Part shown: positions 1 through 8,355 of the stretch, piece by piece
Layout of the letters: each line of letters starts with the position of its first letter
How positions within the stretch are numbered: the stretch's first letter is position 1
Source: Phaeobacter sp. A36a-5a
Lineage (GTDB): Bacteria > Pseudomonadota > Alphaproteobacteria > Rhodobacterales > Rhodobacteraceae
Direction: 5' to 3'
NCBI RefSeq assembly: GCF_037911135.1
Contig: NZ_JBBLYU010000001.1
Span: forward strand, 372,001-436,000
DNA length: 64,000 nt
Made by a program: the position numbers and the translations under genes
The notes under the pieces: generated by a model
What the model saw: only the letters and a program-made list of their open reading frames with translations
Told to the model about the DNA's origin: nothing
Databases searched by the model: none

Positions 1-231
1 CTCGGACAGGCGGAAGGGATCCCAGTCCTTTTCCATGTCGCAATGGGCCACCTGACCCAGACCATGCACCCCGGTATCGGTGCGGCCTGCTGCGGCAATG
101 GTATGGGGGCCGGGTTCGAGCCGCGCAAGCGCATCCTCGATCGCCCCCTGAACCGAGGGCTGATCCTTCTGGCGCTGCCACCCGGCAAAGGGTGCGCCGT
201 GATATTCGACTTTCAAAGCAAAACGCGGCAT
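1..231 (-). CDS. truA: tRNA pseudouridine synthase A (5' part; runs off the window)
   Basis: The first 77 codons of TruA lie on the minus strand, starting at the ATG whose complement is at 229-231 and continuing past base 1. TruA converts uridines 38-40 of the tRNA anticodon stem to pseudouridine in the cytoplasm. The translation starts [19 protein letters not shown] and contains the family signature GRTDTGVH, whose Asp is the catalytic nucleophile. Only the N-terminal part is visible, so integrity of the rest cannot be judged. It is divergent from the ycjX operon, with about 145 bp between the two starts. Confidence 0.93.
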   Translation of the reverse strand, partial: MPRFALKVEYHGAPFAGWQRQKDQPSVQGAIEDALARLEPGPHTIAAAGRTDTGVHGLGQVAHCDMEKDWDPFRLSE

Positions 232-376
232 GAGCGGGCAAGTAACGCGGCAATCGCGGCGGCACAAGTCCCGGATGGCGGCCTGCCGGGGTGGTATCAT
301 ACCCGGTCAGCCCTTATCTTGATCAAATCGAACAAGGATCCGACCCCGCAAAGGGTCGGCAAGACGGGGCAAACCT

Positions 377-1792
377 TTGGGATTATCATCACTGGCAGAC
401 GGGGTCTTGCGCAGCGTCGAAGGGGCGGGCGCCGCCCTTTCGGAGAGCCTGTTTGAACCGTCGATCCGCCTTGGCGTCACGGGTCTTGCCCGCGCCGGCA
501 AGACCGTGTTCATCACCTCACTGGTGGCCAACCTGATGAACCGGGGGCGGATGGTGCAGCTCTCGGCGGTGCGCGAAGGGCGGGTCGAGACGGCGTTTCT
601 GCAACCCCAGCCCGATGATACCGTGCCCCGATTTGACTACGAAAACCATCTTGGCGCCCTGACCGGGCCGCGCCCCTTCTGGCCCGACAGCACGCGGGCC
701 GTCTCTGAACTGCGCCTCAGTCTGAAGGTGCAGCCAAACGGTCTGCTGTCGGGCTTTCAGGGACCACGCACCCTGCATCTGGACATCGTCGATTATCCCG
801 GTGAATGGCTCCTGGATCTGGCGCTGCTGGACAAGACATACGCCCAGTGGTGCGATGAGGTGCTGACCCGCATCCGCAGTCGGTCGCAGGCGGCGGCGTT
901 TCTGGATCTGGCGCAGAAGGTTGACGCCACAGCTCCCCATGACGAACCGCTGGCGCAGGATCTGGCCGCGGCCTTTGCCGCCTATCTGCAGGCGGCCCGT
1001 GCCGCCGGCTACTATGACTGCACACCGGGGCGCTTCCTGTTGCCGGGGGATCTGGCCGGGTCGCCGGTGCTGACCTTCGCGCCGGTCCCGCTTTGCGATA
1101 GCGCCCCGCGCCGGTCGCTTCACCGCGAGATGGAACGCCGGTTTGAGGCCTATAAGTCAAAGGTCGTGAAACCCTTCTTTCGCGATCATTTCGCCCGCAT
1201 CGACCGGCAGGTGGTGCTGGTCGATGCCCTCAGCGCCATCCATTCCGGCCCCCGCGCGGTCGAGGATCTGCGCCACGCGATGACTGATATCCTTGCCGCC
1301 TTCCGTCCCGGTCGCAACGGGTTTCTGCGCCAGATCCTGCGCGGCAAGCGGGTGGAAAAGATCCTGTTCGCGGCGACCAAGGCCGATCACCTGCATCACC
1401 AGCAGCATCCGCAGCTGACCGCCATCATCGAGGCGCTGACCCGCGATGCCCGCGACCGGGCCCGCTTCGCCGGGGCCGAGACGGCGGCGCTGTCGCTTGC
1501 CGCCCTGCGCGCCACGACGGAGGAGCTGCGCCATCACAACGGGATCGAGCTGCCCTGCGTGCGTGGCACGCTTCTGGACAGCGGCAAGCCTGCGGCCTTT
1601 TATCCCGGCGCATTGCCGCAGGATCCCTCGCATCTGCTGACCCCAGCCCGGCAGGGCGCCGAGACCTGGCTCGACGGCGATTATCAGGCCATGGCCTTCG
1701 CCCCGGCTCCGCTGACCCTGCGTCCGGGCGACGGCCCACCTCACATCCGCCTCGACCGGGCGGCAGAATTCCTGATCGGAGACCGCCTTTGA
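377..1792 (+). CDS. ycjX: YcjX-family P-loop protein (DUF463)
   Basis: A 471-residue protein of the YcjX/DUF463 family, nucleotide-binding proteins of unknown detailed function that in many proteobacteria sit beside ycjF and are induced by envelope or phage-shock stress. A Walker A motif (GLARAGKT) lies near residues 34-41, followed by the ITSLVANLM helix. The likely start is a TTG at 377, which begins directly before a plausible N-terminal helix; no ATG fits better. Its TGA overlaps the TTG start of the following acetyltransferase by four bases. Length matches the family. Function beyond nucleotide binding is not known. Confidence 0.88.
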   Translation: MGLSSLADGVLRSVEGAGAALSESLFEPSIRLGVTGLARAGKTVFITSLVANLMNRGRMVQLSAVREGRVETAFLQPQPDDTVPRFDYENHLGALTGPRPFWPDSTRAVSELRLSLKVQPNGLLSGFQGPRTLHLDIVDYPGEWLLDLALLDKTYAQWCDEVLTRIRSRSQAAAFLDLAQKVDATAPHDEPLAQDLAAAFAAYLQAARAAGYYDCTPGRFLLPGDLAGSPVLTFAPVPLCDSAPRRSLHREMERRFEAYKSKVVKPFFRDHFARIDRQVVLVDALSAIHSGPRAVEDLRHAMTDILAAFRPGRNGFLRQILRGKRVEKILFAATKADHLHHQQHPQLTAIIEALTRDARDRARFAGAETAALSLAALRATTEELRHHNGIELPCVRGTLLDSGKPAAFYPGALPQDPSHLLTPARQGAETWLDGDYQAMAFAPAPLTLRPGDGPPHIRLDRAAEFLIGDRL

Positions 1793-2334
1793 CCTGTGTC
1801 GCACAGTCTGATCCACCGCCCGCGCTGCGCCCGGCCCGCAGCACTGACGCAGGCAAGATTGCCGAAATCCTGCACGGGTTCGAAGTCGACACGCCATGGA
1901 TGCCCAAACGCCATACCGGTGCCGAGGCGATTGGCTTCTGCGGGATCATGATTGATCGCGGCTGGGTCACCGTGGTGCAGATCGGCGGCCGGATCGAAGG
2001 CTTTCTGGCGCGGGACGGCGCCACGATCTGTGCGCTCTACATCCGGCAGCGCGCACGCGGGCAGGGGCTGGGACGCCTGCTGCTGGACTATGCCAAATCG
2101 GTGCAGTCGCCGCTGCAGCTCTGGACCCATCAGGCCAATGAGGGGGCGCAGCGGTTCTACCGGCGCGAAGGCTTCGGGGAGCAGTCTCGCAGCGATGGGG
2201 CCACCAATGATGAGCGCCTGCCGGATATCCAGTATCTCTGGCCGACGCCGCAGCCCGCCGCTGGTCCCCGACCGGCGGCGCAGGCCCGGCCGTCCGCCAC
2301 ATCACCGTCCGCCACGTCAAAGGACAGAGCATGA
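1789..2334 (+). CDS. GNAT-family N-acetyltransferase
   Basis: A 181-residue GNAT acetyltransferase that would use acetyl-CoA on an unknown amine substrate. The acetyl-CoA binding motif RARGQGLGRLLLDYA lies at about residues 86-100, preceded by the beta strand that ends ALYI. The C-terminal 30 residues are Pro/Ala-rich and likely disordered. The start is TTG, overlapping the ycjX stop in TTGA, and the stop overlaps the next gene in ATGA. Translational coupling between ycjX and ycjF suggests co-regulation, but the substrate cannot be inferred from sequence. Confidence 0.85.
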   Translation: MTCVAQSDPPPALRPARSTDAGKIAEILHGFEVDTPWMPKRHTGAEAIGFCGIMIDRGWVTVVQIGGRIEGFLARDGATICALYIRQRARGQGLGRLLLDYAKSVQSPLQLWTHQANEGAQRFYRREGFGEQSRSDGATNDERLPDIQYLWPTPQPAAGPRPAAQARPSATSPSATSKDRA

Positions 2335-3368
2335 CCCGCAAGGACGCCGTTCTTTTTGACCTCTCCGACAGCGCCACGGCAGATGCCGCACCGGATGTGG
2401 CCGCCGCACCACCGGTGCCCGATCTGGATGGCGCCAGCAGCAACCTGCCACAACCCGCGCTGGCACAGGCGGCGGAGCTGGCCAGCCGTCGCCCCTCCCG
2501 GCTGGCGCGCTGGTTCTGGGCCTGTCTGACGGCCCTCATCGGTGCCGTCATCTCCGTCGCGGCCTGGGATTTCACCACCGGGCTGATCGACCGCCTGCCG
2601 CTTCTGGGATGGGCCATCAGCGCAGGCTTTGCTATCGCCCTGCTGCTGGCGCTACTGATGGGTCTGCGCGAACTGGCCGCGCTGTCGCGCCTGCGCCGGG
2701 TCGAAAGCCTGCGCGCTGCGCAGCCCCTACTGGCGGCGGATGCCCGGACCGCTGATGCCACCGCCGATCTCAAGGCTGCGCGCAGCTATGTCTCCGGGCT
2801 GGAACGGTTTTATCGCGGCCGCAAGGATCTCGCCTGGGGGCTGGCCCGGCTCAGCGAGCGCAAGGCCGATATCATGGATGCCGACGCGCTGCTGCAACTG
2901 GCCGAGGCGGAGCTGCTGGCGCCGCTGGATGCCCGCGCCCTGCGCGTTGTCGAAGGTGGCGCACGTCAGGTCGCCACGGTCACCGCACTGGTGCCGCTGG
3001 CGCTGGCCGATGTGGTGACCGCGCTTGTGACCTCATTGCGGATGATCCGCCGCATTGCCGATATCTACGGCGGGCGGTCCGGTTTTCTCGGCTCCTGGCG
3101 GCTCACCCGCGCTGTGCTGTCCCATCTGGTCGCCACCGGCGCCGTGGCCGTTGGCGATGACCTGCTGGAGCCGGTGCTGGGCGGATCGTTGTTGTCGAAA
3201 CTCTCGCGCCGCTTTGGCGAAGGGCTGGTGAACGGCGCGCTCTCCGCCCGCGTCGGTATCGCCGCGATGGAGGTCTGCCGCCCGATGGCCTTCTCAAAGG
3301 CGCAGAAGCCAAGCACCCGCAAGGTCATCCAGCGCGCCCTGACCGGCCTGTTCTCCAAGGATCAATAG
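2331..3368 (+). CDS. ycjF: YcjF-family (TIGR01620/DUF697) membrane protein
   Basis: A 345-residue inner-membrane protein of the YcjF family, the usual partner of YcjX. The N-terminal ~55 residues are low-complexity Ala/Pro. Two hydrophobic segments follow at about residues 63-85 and 90-112 (WFWACLTALIGAV; ISAGFAIALLLALLMGL), then a long helical cytoplasmic domain with the DUF697 region (QVATVTALVPLALADVVTAL) at about 205-230. The ATG start lies inside the stop of the preceding gene (ATGA). The gene ends in a convergent arrangement with the haemoglobin gene; a perfect hairpin lies just after it. Confidence 0.85.
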   Translation: MTRKDAVLFDLSDSATADAAPDVAAAPPVPDLDGASSNLPQPALAQAAELASRRPSRLARWFWACLTALIGAVISVAAWDFTTGLIDRLPLLGWAISAGFAIALLLALLMGLRELAALSRLRRVESLRAAQPLLAADARTADATADLKAARSYVSGLERFYRGRKDLAWGLARLSERKADIMDADALLQLAEAELLAPLDARALRVVEGGARQVATVTALVPLALADVVTALVTSLRMIRRIADIYGGRSGFLGSWRLTRAVLSHLVATGAVAVGDDLLEPVLGGSLLSKLSRRFGEGLVNGALSARVGIAAMEVCRPMAFSKAQKPSTRKVIQRALTGLFSKDQ

Positions 3369-3378
3369 GCAGTCCTGA

Positions 3379-3399
3379 GGCTCATGCGCAGCATGAGCC
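3379..3399. terminator. Perfect 9-bp hairpin between convergent genes
   Basis: GGCTCATGC and GCATGAGCC are perfectly complementary around a GCA loop, 11 bp after the ycjF stop. There is no U-run on either strand, so an intrinsic terminator is only inferred. It could instead be a transcript-end or processing hairpin. Confidence 0.4.
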
Positions 3400-3475
3400 A
3401 CGCCCAAGGCTGCCAGGTGGCTCTGGCTCCGCCGGAGCGCCGCCGCAGAGGCGGGAGAGCCGCCGTCCTCCGGGA

Positions 3476-3898
3476 TCAGAACAGCTTCGGTGGCGCATCT
3501 TTGGGCTGGCGCATGGCGACGATCCCGGTGCGAAATCCCTCGCCAATCCGATCCGCCAGCGCGCCCCATTGCAGCGCTGTCCGTTCCGGCAGCTCCGCCT
3601 GCAACACCTCGTGAAACAGCCCCAGCCAGAGCGGGAAATGCTCCGCCTTCACATCCGGCCTGCTGACATGCACCCGCATCGGATTGCCGCTATAGCATTT
3701 CTCCCGCAGGATCGCATTGCGCCAGAACCGGCTGATCTTCTCCTCATGCTCGGGCCAATCCTCGACATGGGCGGCAAACACCGGGCCGAGCACCGCATGG
3801 GTCCGCACGCGGGAATAAAACACATCCACCACATGAGCGATCTGCTCTGCGGTGATGTCAAAACGTGCAAGCGCGGTCTGGGTCATGTCAAAAGCCAC
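3476..3898 (-). CDS. Group III truncated haemoglobin
   Basis: A 140-residue truncated globin. The pattern ITAEQIAHVVDVFYSRVRTHAVLGPVF, then the spaced WPEHEEKISRFW and the GNPMRVH segment, is that of group III trHbs (the Campylobacter Ctb class). These bind haem and have been linked to oxygen/NO handling or to redox regulation near oxidases. The His of MRVH is a candidate for the proximal haem ligand by position. Length is normal for the family. It is single-copy and monocistronic or downstream of the weak ORF 3888-4277. The physiological ligand is inferred from the family only. Confidence 0.87.
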   Translation of the reverse strand: MAFDMTQTALARFDITAEQIAHVVDVFYSRVRTHAVLGPVFAAHVEDWPEHEEKISRFWRNAILREKCYSGNPMRVHVSRPDVKAEHFPLWLGLFHEVLQAELPERTALQWGALADRIGEGFRTGIVAMRQPKDAPPKLF

Positions 3899-4277
3899 CT
3901 TTCCATCCCGTCGCTACACCAGAGCACGCCGCCGGTACAGCCGCCCGGACACAGGCTGCGACCAATTGTGCGGCGAGCTGGTGTGGCGTATCTCGGTTAA
4001 GAGCCGTCGGGCACGTCGTCGTAGGTTTCGCCCCATGCCTCCAACGCATCTCTGCACCGCTCATAGTCGGATCAGATCTGCCCGACAGCTGCAAAAGCGC
4101 GACCAGAGTTTCTAGGAGAAGCAATGCCCAGACGGGCGATAGGGCGAAAGCATAGCCCACAAGAGGGGTGCGGTTCGTCCACGGGCGATGTCGTGAGCGA
4201 TTGCCCTGCACAGGGATGGCAAGCCATGCCAGCAAAACAAGCGCGGTAAACCCCGCAACAGCGAGAAATGCAGACAC
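3888..4277 (-). CDS. Doubtful small membrane protein, possibly degraded
   Basis: An open frame of 129 codons from a GTG. The first ~70 residues look like a genuine two-helix membrane protein: a hydrophobic stretch at residues 2-23 (FLAVAGFTALVLLAWLAI), a basic loop, then a second at 43-64 (FALSPVWALLLLETLVALL). The remaining ~58 residues are compositionally odd and look like untranslated or frameshifted sequence. There is no convincing ribosome-binding site. It overlaps the haemoglobin start by 11 bp. It may be a frameshifted or truncated remnant; I do not recognise a family. Confidence 0.3.
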   Translation of the reverse strand: MSAFLAVAGFTALVLLAWLAIPVQGNRSRHRPWTNRTPLVGYAFALSPVWALLLLETLVALLQLSGRSDPTMSGAEMRWRHGAKPTTTCPTALNRDTPHQLAAQLVAACVRAAVPAACSGVATGWKGGF

Positions 4278-4580
4278 TGATACTGCGCGAAGAGAAGCGA
4301 AACCGTGATGGGACCAGTTGCTGACATCTGTTCACTGTTCAATGATATTTTGTAGATGCCGCTACCATCGCGCACGGTTATCCGCGTGCCACCGCTATCT
4401 GCCGCTTTACCCGCCTGCCGCTCCTGCCTATAAGGCCCTCATGTCCCATGTTGCGGCCATCATTATTCGAATTATATCCCCGGCGCTCTGACCACGTGAG
4501 CCGCCGGGCAAAGGTGCTTGAGCCATCGCACCGAACCGAATATCCCAAAATACGACCAGATCATCCAAAGGACGCTGCAC
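4278..4580. other. Intergenic stretch before ileS
   Basis: About 300 bp between the weak minus-strand ORF and ileS. It is locally more AT-rich (around 4325-4360) than its surroundings and carries the ribosome-binding site AAAGGA at 4567-4572 for ileS. I see no gene, tRNA or T-box-like leader. A promoter for ileS is expected here but I cannot place it with confidence. Confidence 0.5.
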
Positions 4581-7544
4581 ATGTGTGCCGACACGCCTCA
4601 GACGCCTGAGTACAAAGACACCCTCAATCTGCCCAAAACCGATTTCCCGATGCGCGCGGGCCTGCCCAAGCGTGAGCCGGGCTGGCTGGAGCGTTGGGCG
4701 CAGATTGGCGTCTATGACAAACTTCGCGAAAAGGCCGCCGCGGCCAAGGGCACCGATGCCGAGCGCAAGCCCTTCACCCTCCATGACGGCCCCCCTTACG
4801 CCAACGGTCACTTGCATATCGGCCACGCGCTGAACAAGACGATCAAGGACATGATCGTCCGCTCGCACCAGATGATGGGCTTTGACGCGCGCTACGTGCC
4901 GGGCTGGGATTGCCACGGCCTGCCGATCGAATGGAAGATCGAAGAGCAGTACCGCAAGAAGGGCAAGAACAAGGACGAGGTGAACGTCGTCGATTTCCGT
5001 CAGGAATGCCGCAAGTTCGCCGAAGGCTGGATTGATATCCAGCGCGAGGAATTCAAACGCCTTGGCATCACCGGCAACTGGGCTGATCCCTATATCACCA
5101 TGGATTTCCACGCCGAAGCGGTGATCGCGGATGAATTCATGAAGTTCCTGATGAACGGCACGCTCTATCAGGGCTCCAAGCCCGTGATGTGGTCGCCGGT
5201 TGAGAAAACCGCGCTGGCCGAGGCCGAGATCGAGTATCACGACCATAAATCGCACACCATCTGGGTGCCGTTCAGTGTTGATAGACAGGGCTATGACCCA
5301 AGATCTCCTGAGCGGCACGAAACAGTAGATCTGCTTGAAGCTCGCGTCGTCATTTGGACCACCACCCCCTGGACGATCCCGTCGAACAAGGCCGTCGCCT
5401 TCAATCCGAAGGTCGCTTACGGCCTCTATCGTGTGGACGCCACCGAAGAGGAAAGCTGGACCAACCCCGGTGATCTCTATCTCTTTGCAAACGCGCTGGC
5501 CGCAGACGCGCTGGAGAAATCCCGCGTGACCGAATTCACCAAGGTCCGCGATGTTGAGGCCTCCGAATTCGATGGCCTGACCCTGAACCATCCGTTCAAA
5601 GGCATCGAGGGCGCGAACGGCTTCTGGGATTATGACGTGCCGATGATCGACGGCGATCATGTCACCGATGATGCAGGCACCGGCTTTGTCCACACCGCGC
5701 CCAGCCATGGTGCGGATGACTATGAGTGTTTCGTCGCGCGCAACTGGATCGACCGGATGACCCACAACGTGGGCGAGGAATCCGAATTCCTGTCGCATGT
5801 GCCGTTCTTTGCCGGGCTTCAGATCTTTGACAAGAAGGGCAAGGAAGGCAAGGCCAACACCGCCGTGATCGCCAAGCTGGTCGAGGCCGGCGGCATCATC
5901 GCCCGTGGCCGCATCACCCACAGCTACCCGCATTCCTGGCGCTCCAAGGCACCGATCGTGTTCCGCAACACCCCGCAGTGGTTTGCCTCCGTGGACCGCG
6001 AGCTGGACGACGGCATGGGCGAGATGGGCGATACCATCCGCACCCGCGCGCTGAATTCCATCGACCAGCTGGTGCACTGGACCCCGCAGACCGGCCGGAA
6101 CCGCCTCTATTCGATGATCGAAAGCCGCCCGGACTGGGTGCTGTCGCGCCAGCGCGCCTGGGGCGTGCCGCTCACCTGCTTCGTGAAGAAGGACGTGCTG
6201 CCGACAGATCCCGATTTCCTCCTGCGCAATGACCAGCTGAACACCCGCATCGTGGCCGCGTTTGAGGAACATGGCGCCGATATCTGGTACACGGATGGCT
6301 TCAAGGAGAAGATGCTCGACGGCATCGCGAACCCTGAGGATTACGATCAGGTCTTTGACGTGCTCGACGTCTGGTTCGACAGTGGCTCCACCCACGCCTT
6401 TGTGCTGCGCGACCGCGAGGACGGCACCGAGGACGGTATCGCGGACGTCTATATGGAAGGCACCGACCAGCATCGCGGCTGGTTCCACTCCTCGCTGTTG
6501 CAGGCCTGCGGTACCAAGGGCCGCGCGCCCTATCGCAACGTGGTCACCCATGGATTCACGCTGGACGAGAAGGGCAACAAGATGTCCAAATCGCTCGGCA
6601 ACACCATTGTGCCCGAGAAGATCGTCCAGCAGTATGGCGCCGATATCCTGCGTCTCTGGGTGGCACAGACCGACTACACCGCCGACCAGCGGATCGGGGC
6701 GGAAATCCTCAAAGGTGTCGCCGACAGCTATCGCCGCCTGCGCAATACCATGCGCTACATGCTCGGCAGCCTTGCGGATTTCTCCGAAGATCAGCGCGTG
6801 GATCCGGCCGATATGCCCGAGCTGGAACAATGGGTTCTGCACCGTCTGGCCGAGCTGGATCACAAGGTCCGCACCGGCTATCAGGCCTTTGATTTCCAAG
6901 GTGTGTTCTCGGCGGTGTTCAACTTTGCCACCGTGGATCTGTCGGCCTTCTATTTCGATATCCGCAAGGACGCGCTCTACTGTGACGGCGACACGCTGAA
7001 CGCCCGTGCGGCCCGCACGGTGCTGGATATCCTGTTCCACCGGCTGACCACATGGCTGGCCCCGATCCTGGTCTTCACCATGGAAGAGGTCTGGCTGGAG
7101 CGGTTCCCCGGCGATGACAGCTCGCTGCATCTTCAGGATATCCCGACAACCCCGGCCGATTGGCTGAATGAGCCGCTGGCTGCGAAATGGGCCAAGGTCC
7201 GTCAGGCCCGCCGCGTCGTTACCGCCGCCCTTGAGGTGCAGCGCGTCGACAAGGTGATCGGCGCCTCATTGGAGGCCGCGCCGGTGGTGCATGTGCGCGA
7301 CGCCGAGGTTCTGGCGGCGCTGAAATCGGTCAATTTCGCCGATGTTTGCATCACCTCCGATATCGTGCTCAGCGGTGATCCGGCCCCGGCCGAAGCCTTC
7401 CGCATGCCCGAGGTGGACGGCGTGTCGGTGGTGTTCGAGAAGGCCGATGGTGATAAGTGCCAGCGCTGCTGGAAAATCCTGCCGGATGTGGGCAACCACA
7501 GCCATGCGGGCGTCTGCGGCCGCTGTGATGCGGCGCTTGGCTGA
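4581..7544 (+). CDS. ileS: Isoleucyl-tRNA synthetase
   Basis: A 987-residue class I aminoacyl-tRNA synthetase that charges tRNA-Ile with isoleucine. The HIGH-type motif (GHLHIGHALNK) is near residues 76-86, the CP1 editing-domain motif VVIWTTTPWTIP near 255-266, and KMSKS near 667-671. A C-terminal zinc knuckle has two Cys pairs, CQRC and CGRC, at about residues 960-985. ATG 4581 is chosen over an upstream TTG at 4518 because an AAAGGA site lies 8 bases before it and the protein then starts like its relatives. Residues ~232-253 form an odd insertion with atypical codons (see findings). Confidence 0.97.
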   Translation: MCADTPQTPEYKDTLNLPKTDFPMRAGLPKREPGWLERWAQIGVYDKLREKAAAAKGTDAERKPFTLHDGPPYANGHLHIGHALNKTIKDMIVRSHQMMGFDARYVPGWDCHGLPIEWKIEEQYRKKGKNKDEVNVVDFRQECRKFAEGWIDIQREEFKRLGITGNWADPYITMDFHAEAVIADEFMKFLMNGTLYQGSKPVMWSPVEKTALAEAEIEYHDHKSHTIWVPFSVDRQGYDPRSPERHETVDLLEARVVIWTTTPWTIPSNKAVAFNPKVAYGLYRVDATEEESWTNPGDLYLFANALAADALEKSRVTEFTKVRDVEASEFDGLTLNHPFKGIEGANGFWDYDVPMIDGDHVTDDAGTGFVHTAPSHGADDYECFVARNWIDRMTHNVGEESEFLSHVPFFAGLQIFDKKGKEGKANTAVIAKLVEAGGIIARGRITHSYPHSWRSKAPIVFRNTPQWFASVDRELDDGMGEMGDTIRTRALNSIDQLVHWTPQTGRNRLYSMIESRPDWVLSRQRAWGVPLTCFVKKDVLPTDPDFLLRNDQLNTRIVAAFEEHGADIWYTDGFKEKMLDGIANPEDYDQVFDVLDVWFDSGSTHAFVLRDREDGTEDGIADVYMEGTDQHRGWFHSSLLQACGTKGRAPYRNVVTHGFTLDEKGNKMSKSLGNTIVPEKIVQQYGADILRLWVAQTDYTADQRIGAEILKGVADSYRRLRNTMRYMLGSLADFSEDQRVDPADMPELEQWVLHRLAELDHKVRTGYQAFDFQGVFSAVFNFATVDLSAFYFDIRKDALYCDGDTLNARAARTVLDILFHRLTTWLAPILVFTMEEVWLERFPGDDSSLHLQDIPTTPADWLNEPLAAKWAKVRQARRVVTAALEVQRVDKVIGASLEAAPVVHVRDAEVLAALKSVNFADVCITSDIVLSGDPAPAEAFRMPEVDGVSVVFEKADGDKCQRCWKILPDVGNHSHAGVCGRCDAALG

Positions 7545-7563
7545 GCCGCGCTAAGACTGGGCG

Positions 7564-7663
7564 CGGGCGGGTTTGATGTCCGCCCGTCTCGCCTGCGGTG
7601 ATCACAGATCCCGTCAGGGATCTGCGCGCCGCCCGCTCCTAGATGGGGCGGGCGGCGCGCTTT
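7564..7663 (+). terminator. Three tandem hairpins after ileS; the last is terminator-like
   Basis: Three consecutive stem-loops follow the ileS stop. One is at 7564-7586 (CGGGCGG/CCGCCCG). One is at 7605-7624 (CAGATCCC/GGGATCTG, 4-nt loop). The third is a 16-bp stem at 7624-7660 (starting GCGCGCCGCCCGC, with one G-T pair), followed by TTTGG. The third is a plausible if weak intrinsic terminator; the first two may protect or pause the transcript. Confidence 0.6.
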
Positions 7664-7784
7664 GGACGTCCGCGACAGGGGCCCCTGTCAACAAACGCCG
7701 GGGGTTTCTATGAAATCTCTTTGTGCTGCTGTTCCGCAGTCGGCGCGGCGGACCGTGGCTTGCCGGGTGAACCTCCCGGATGCC

Positions 7785-8120
7785 TCAGCCGATCACCCGC
7801 TGGGCGGCACGATACTGGTTCTGGGCGATCACCTCGCTGACCGGAAGCGGCCCTGCGTGGTAGCCCGACTGCAGATCCTGCAGTTTCTGTTGAACCACTG
7901 AACGTAGATACTGGGTGCCTGCCATCATGCTTGCTCCTTCGCTCGGTCCGGTCAACGCTGCCTGTGTCGATGTGGCTGCCGCTTTCTTGGCGACCGATGC
8001 GACACTCTCCAGCCCACCCGTTTGCTCACCGGGCTGGCCCGCCTGCGCGGCCTGCTGCCCATTCATATGTCCGCTCAGCATACGGTACACGCTGACATTT
8101 GATTGACCGGTGATCTGCAT
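7785..8120 (-). CDS. Small conserved-looking protein of unknown function
   Basis: A 111-residue protein starting MQITGQSNVSVYRML. The chosen ATG has an AGAAGG site about 10 bases upstream; a longer upstream extension in the same frame has no support. It is hydrophilic, with a Gln/Gly/Ala-rich middle (GQQAAQAGQPGEQTGG) and a helical C-terminal half rich in Gln (SVVQQKLQDLQSG). No signal peptide, membrane segment or recognisable domain is seen. Good codon use for this genome supports a real gene. I do not recognise the family. Confidence 0.6.
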   Translation of the reverse strand: MQITGQSNVSVYRMLSGHMNGQQAAQAGQPGEQTGGLESVASVAKKAAATSTQAALTGPSEGASMMAGTQYLRSVVQQKLQDLQSGYHAGPLPVSEVIAQNQYRAAQRVIG

Positions 8121-8355
8121 GGTGACTGACCTTCTTAACAACTTGAGACCCATCTTTACTAAAATTTGGCGAAATTGCATGCGCTCCTGTGGGTAGCCGA
8201 CAGCGCCGAAGGCATAGGTTCCTATCCAAAAGGTTAGGATCCTGACGGCCCCGGATCGGGCATTGCCTTGACGGCGGGGGCTATCGCGCAGAGAGTCGGC
8301 GGATGGGATCAGCAGCCCCTGGTGCTGCGATCCGGGCGGCCAGCGACGTTGAGGC
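8121..8355. other. Divergent intergenic region with imperfect inverted repeat
   Basis: 235 bp between two divergent genes, so it must hold both promoters. The clearest structure is an imperfect inverted repeat at 8217-8243 (GGTTCCTATCC, AAAA, GGTTAGGATCC; two mismatches). No well-spaced -35/-10 pair stands out. Confidence 0.35.

Noticed and set aside
319-332. FNR box upstream of ycjX (TTGATCAAATCG...)
   Set aside because: Only the first half-site fits; the second half does not match at correct spacing.
4428-7130. 900-codon open frame antisense to ileS
   Set aside because: It mirrors the ileS reading frame, has no ribosome site or domain, and such shadows are expected in GC-rich genes.
7662-7901. 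Small plus-strand gene after ileS (MKSLCAAVPQ...)
   Set aside because: It overlaps the well-supported minus-strand gene 7785-8120 and has no ribosome site or coherent composition.
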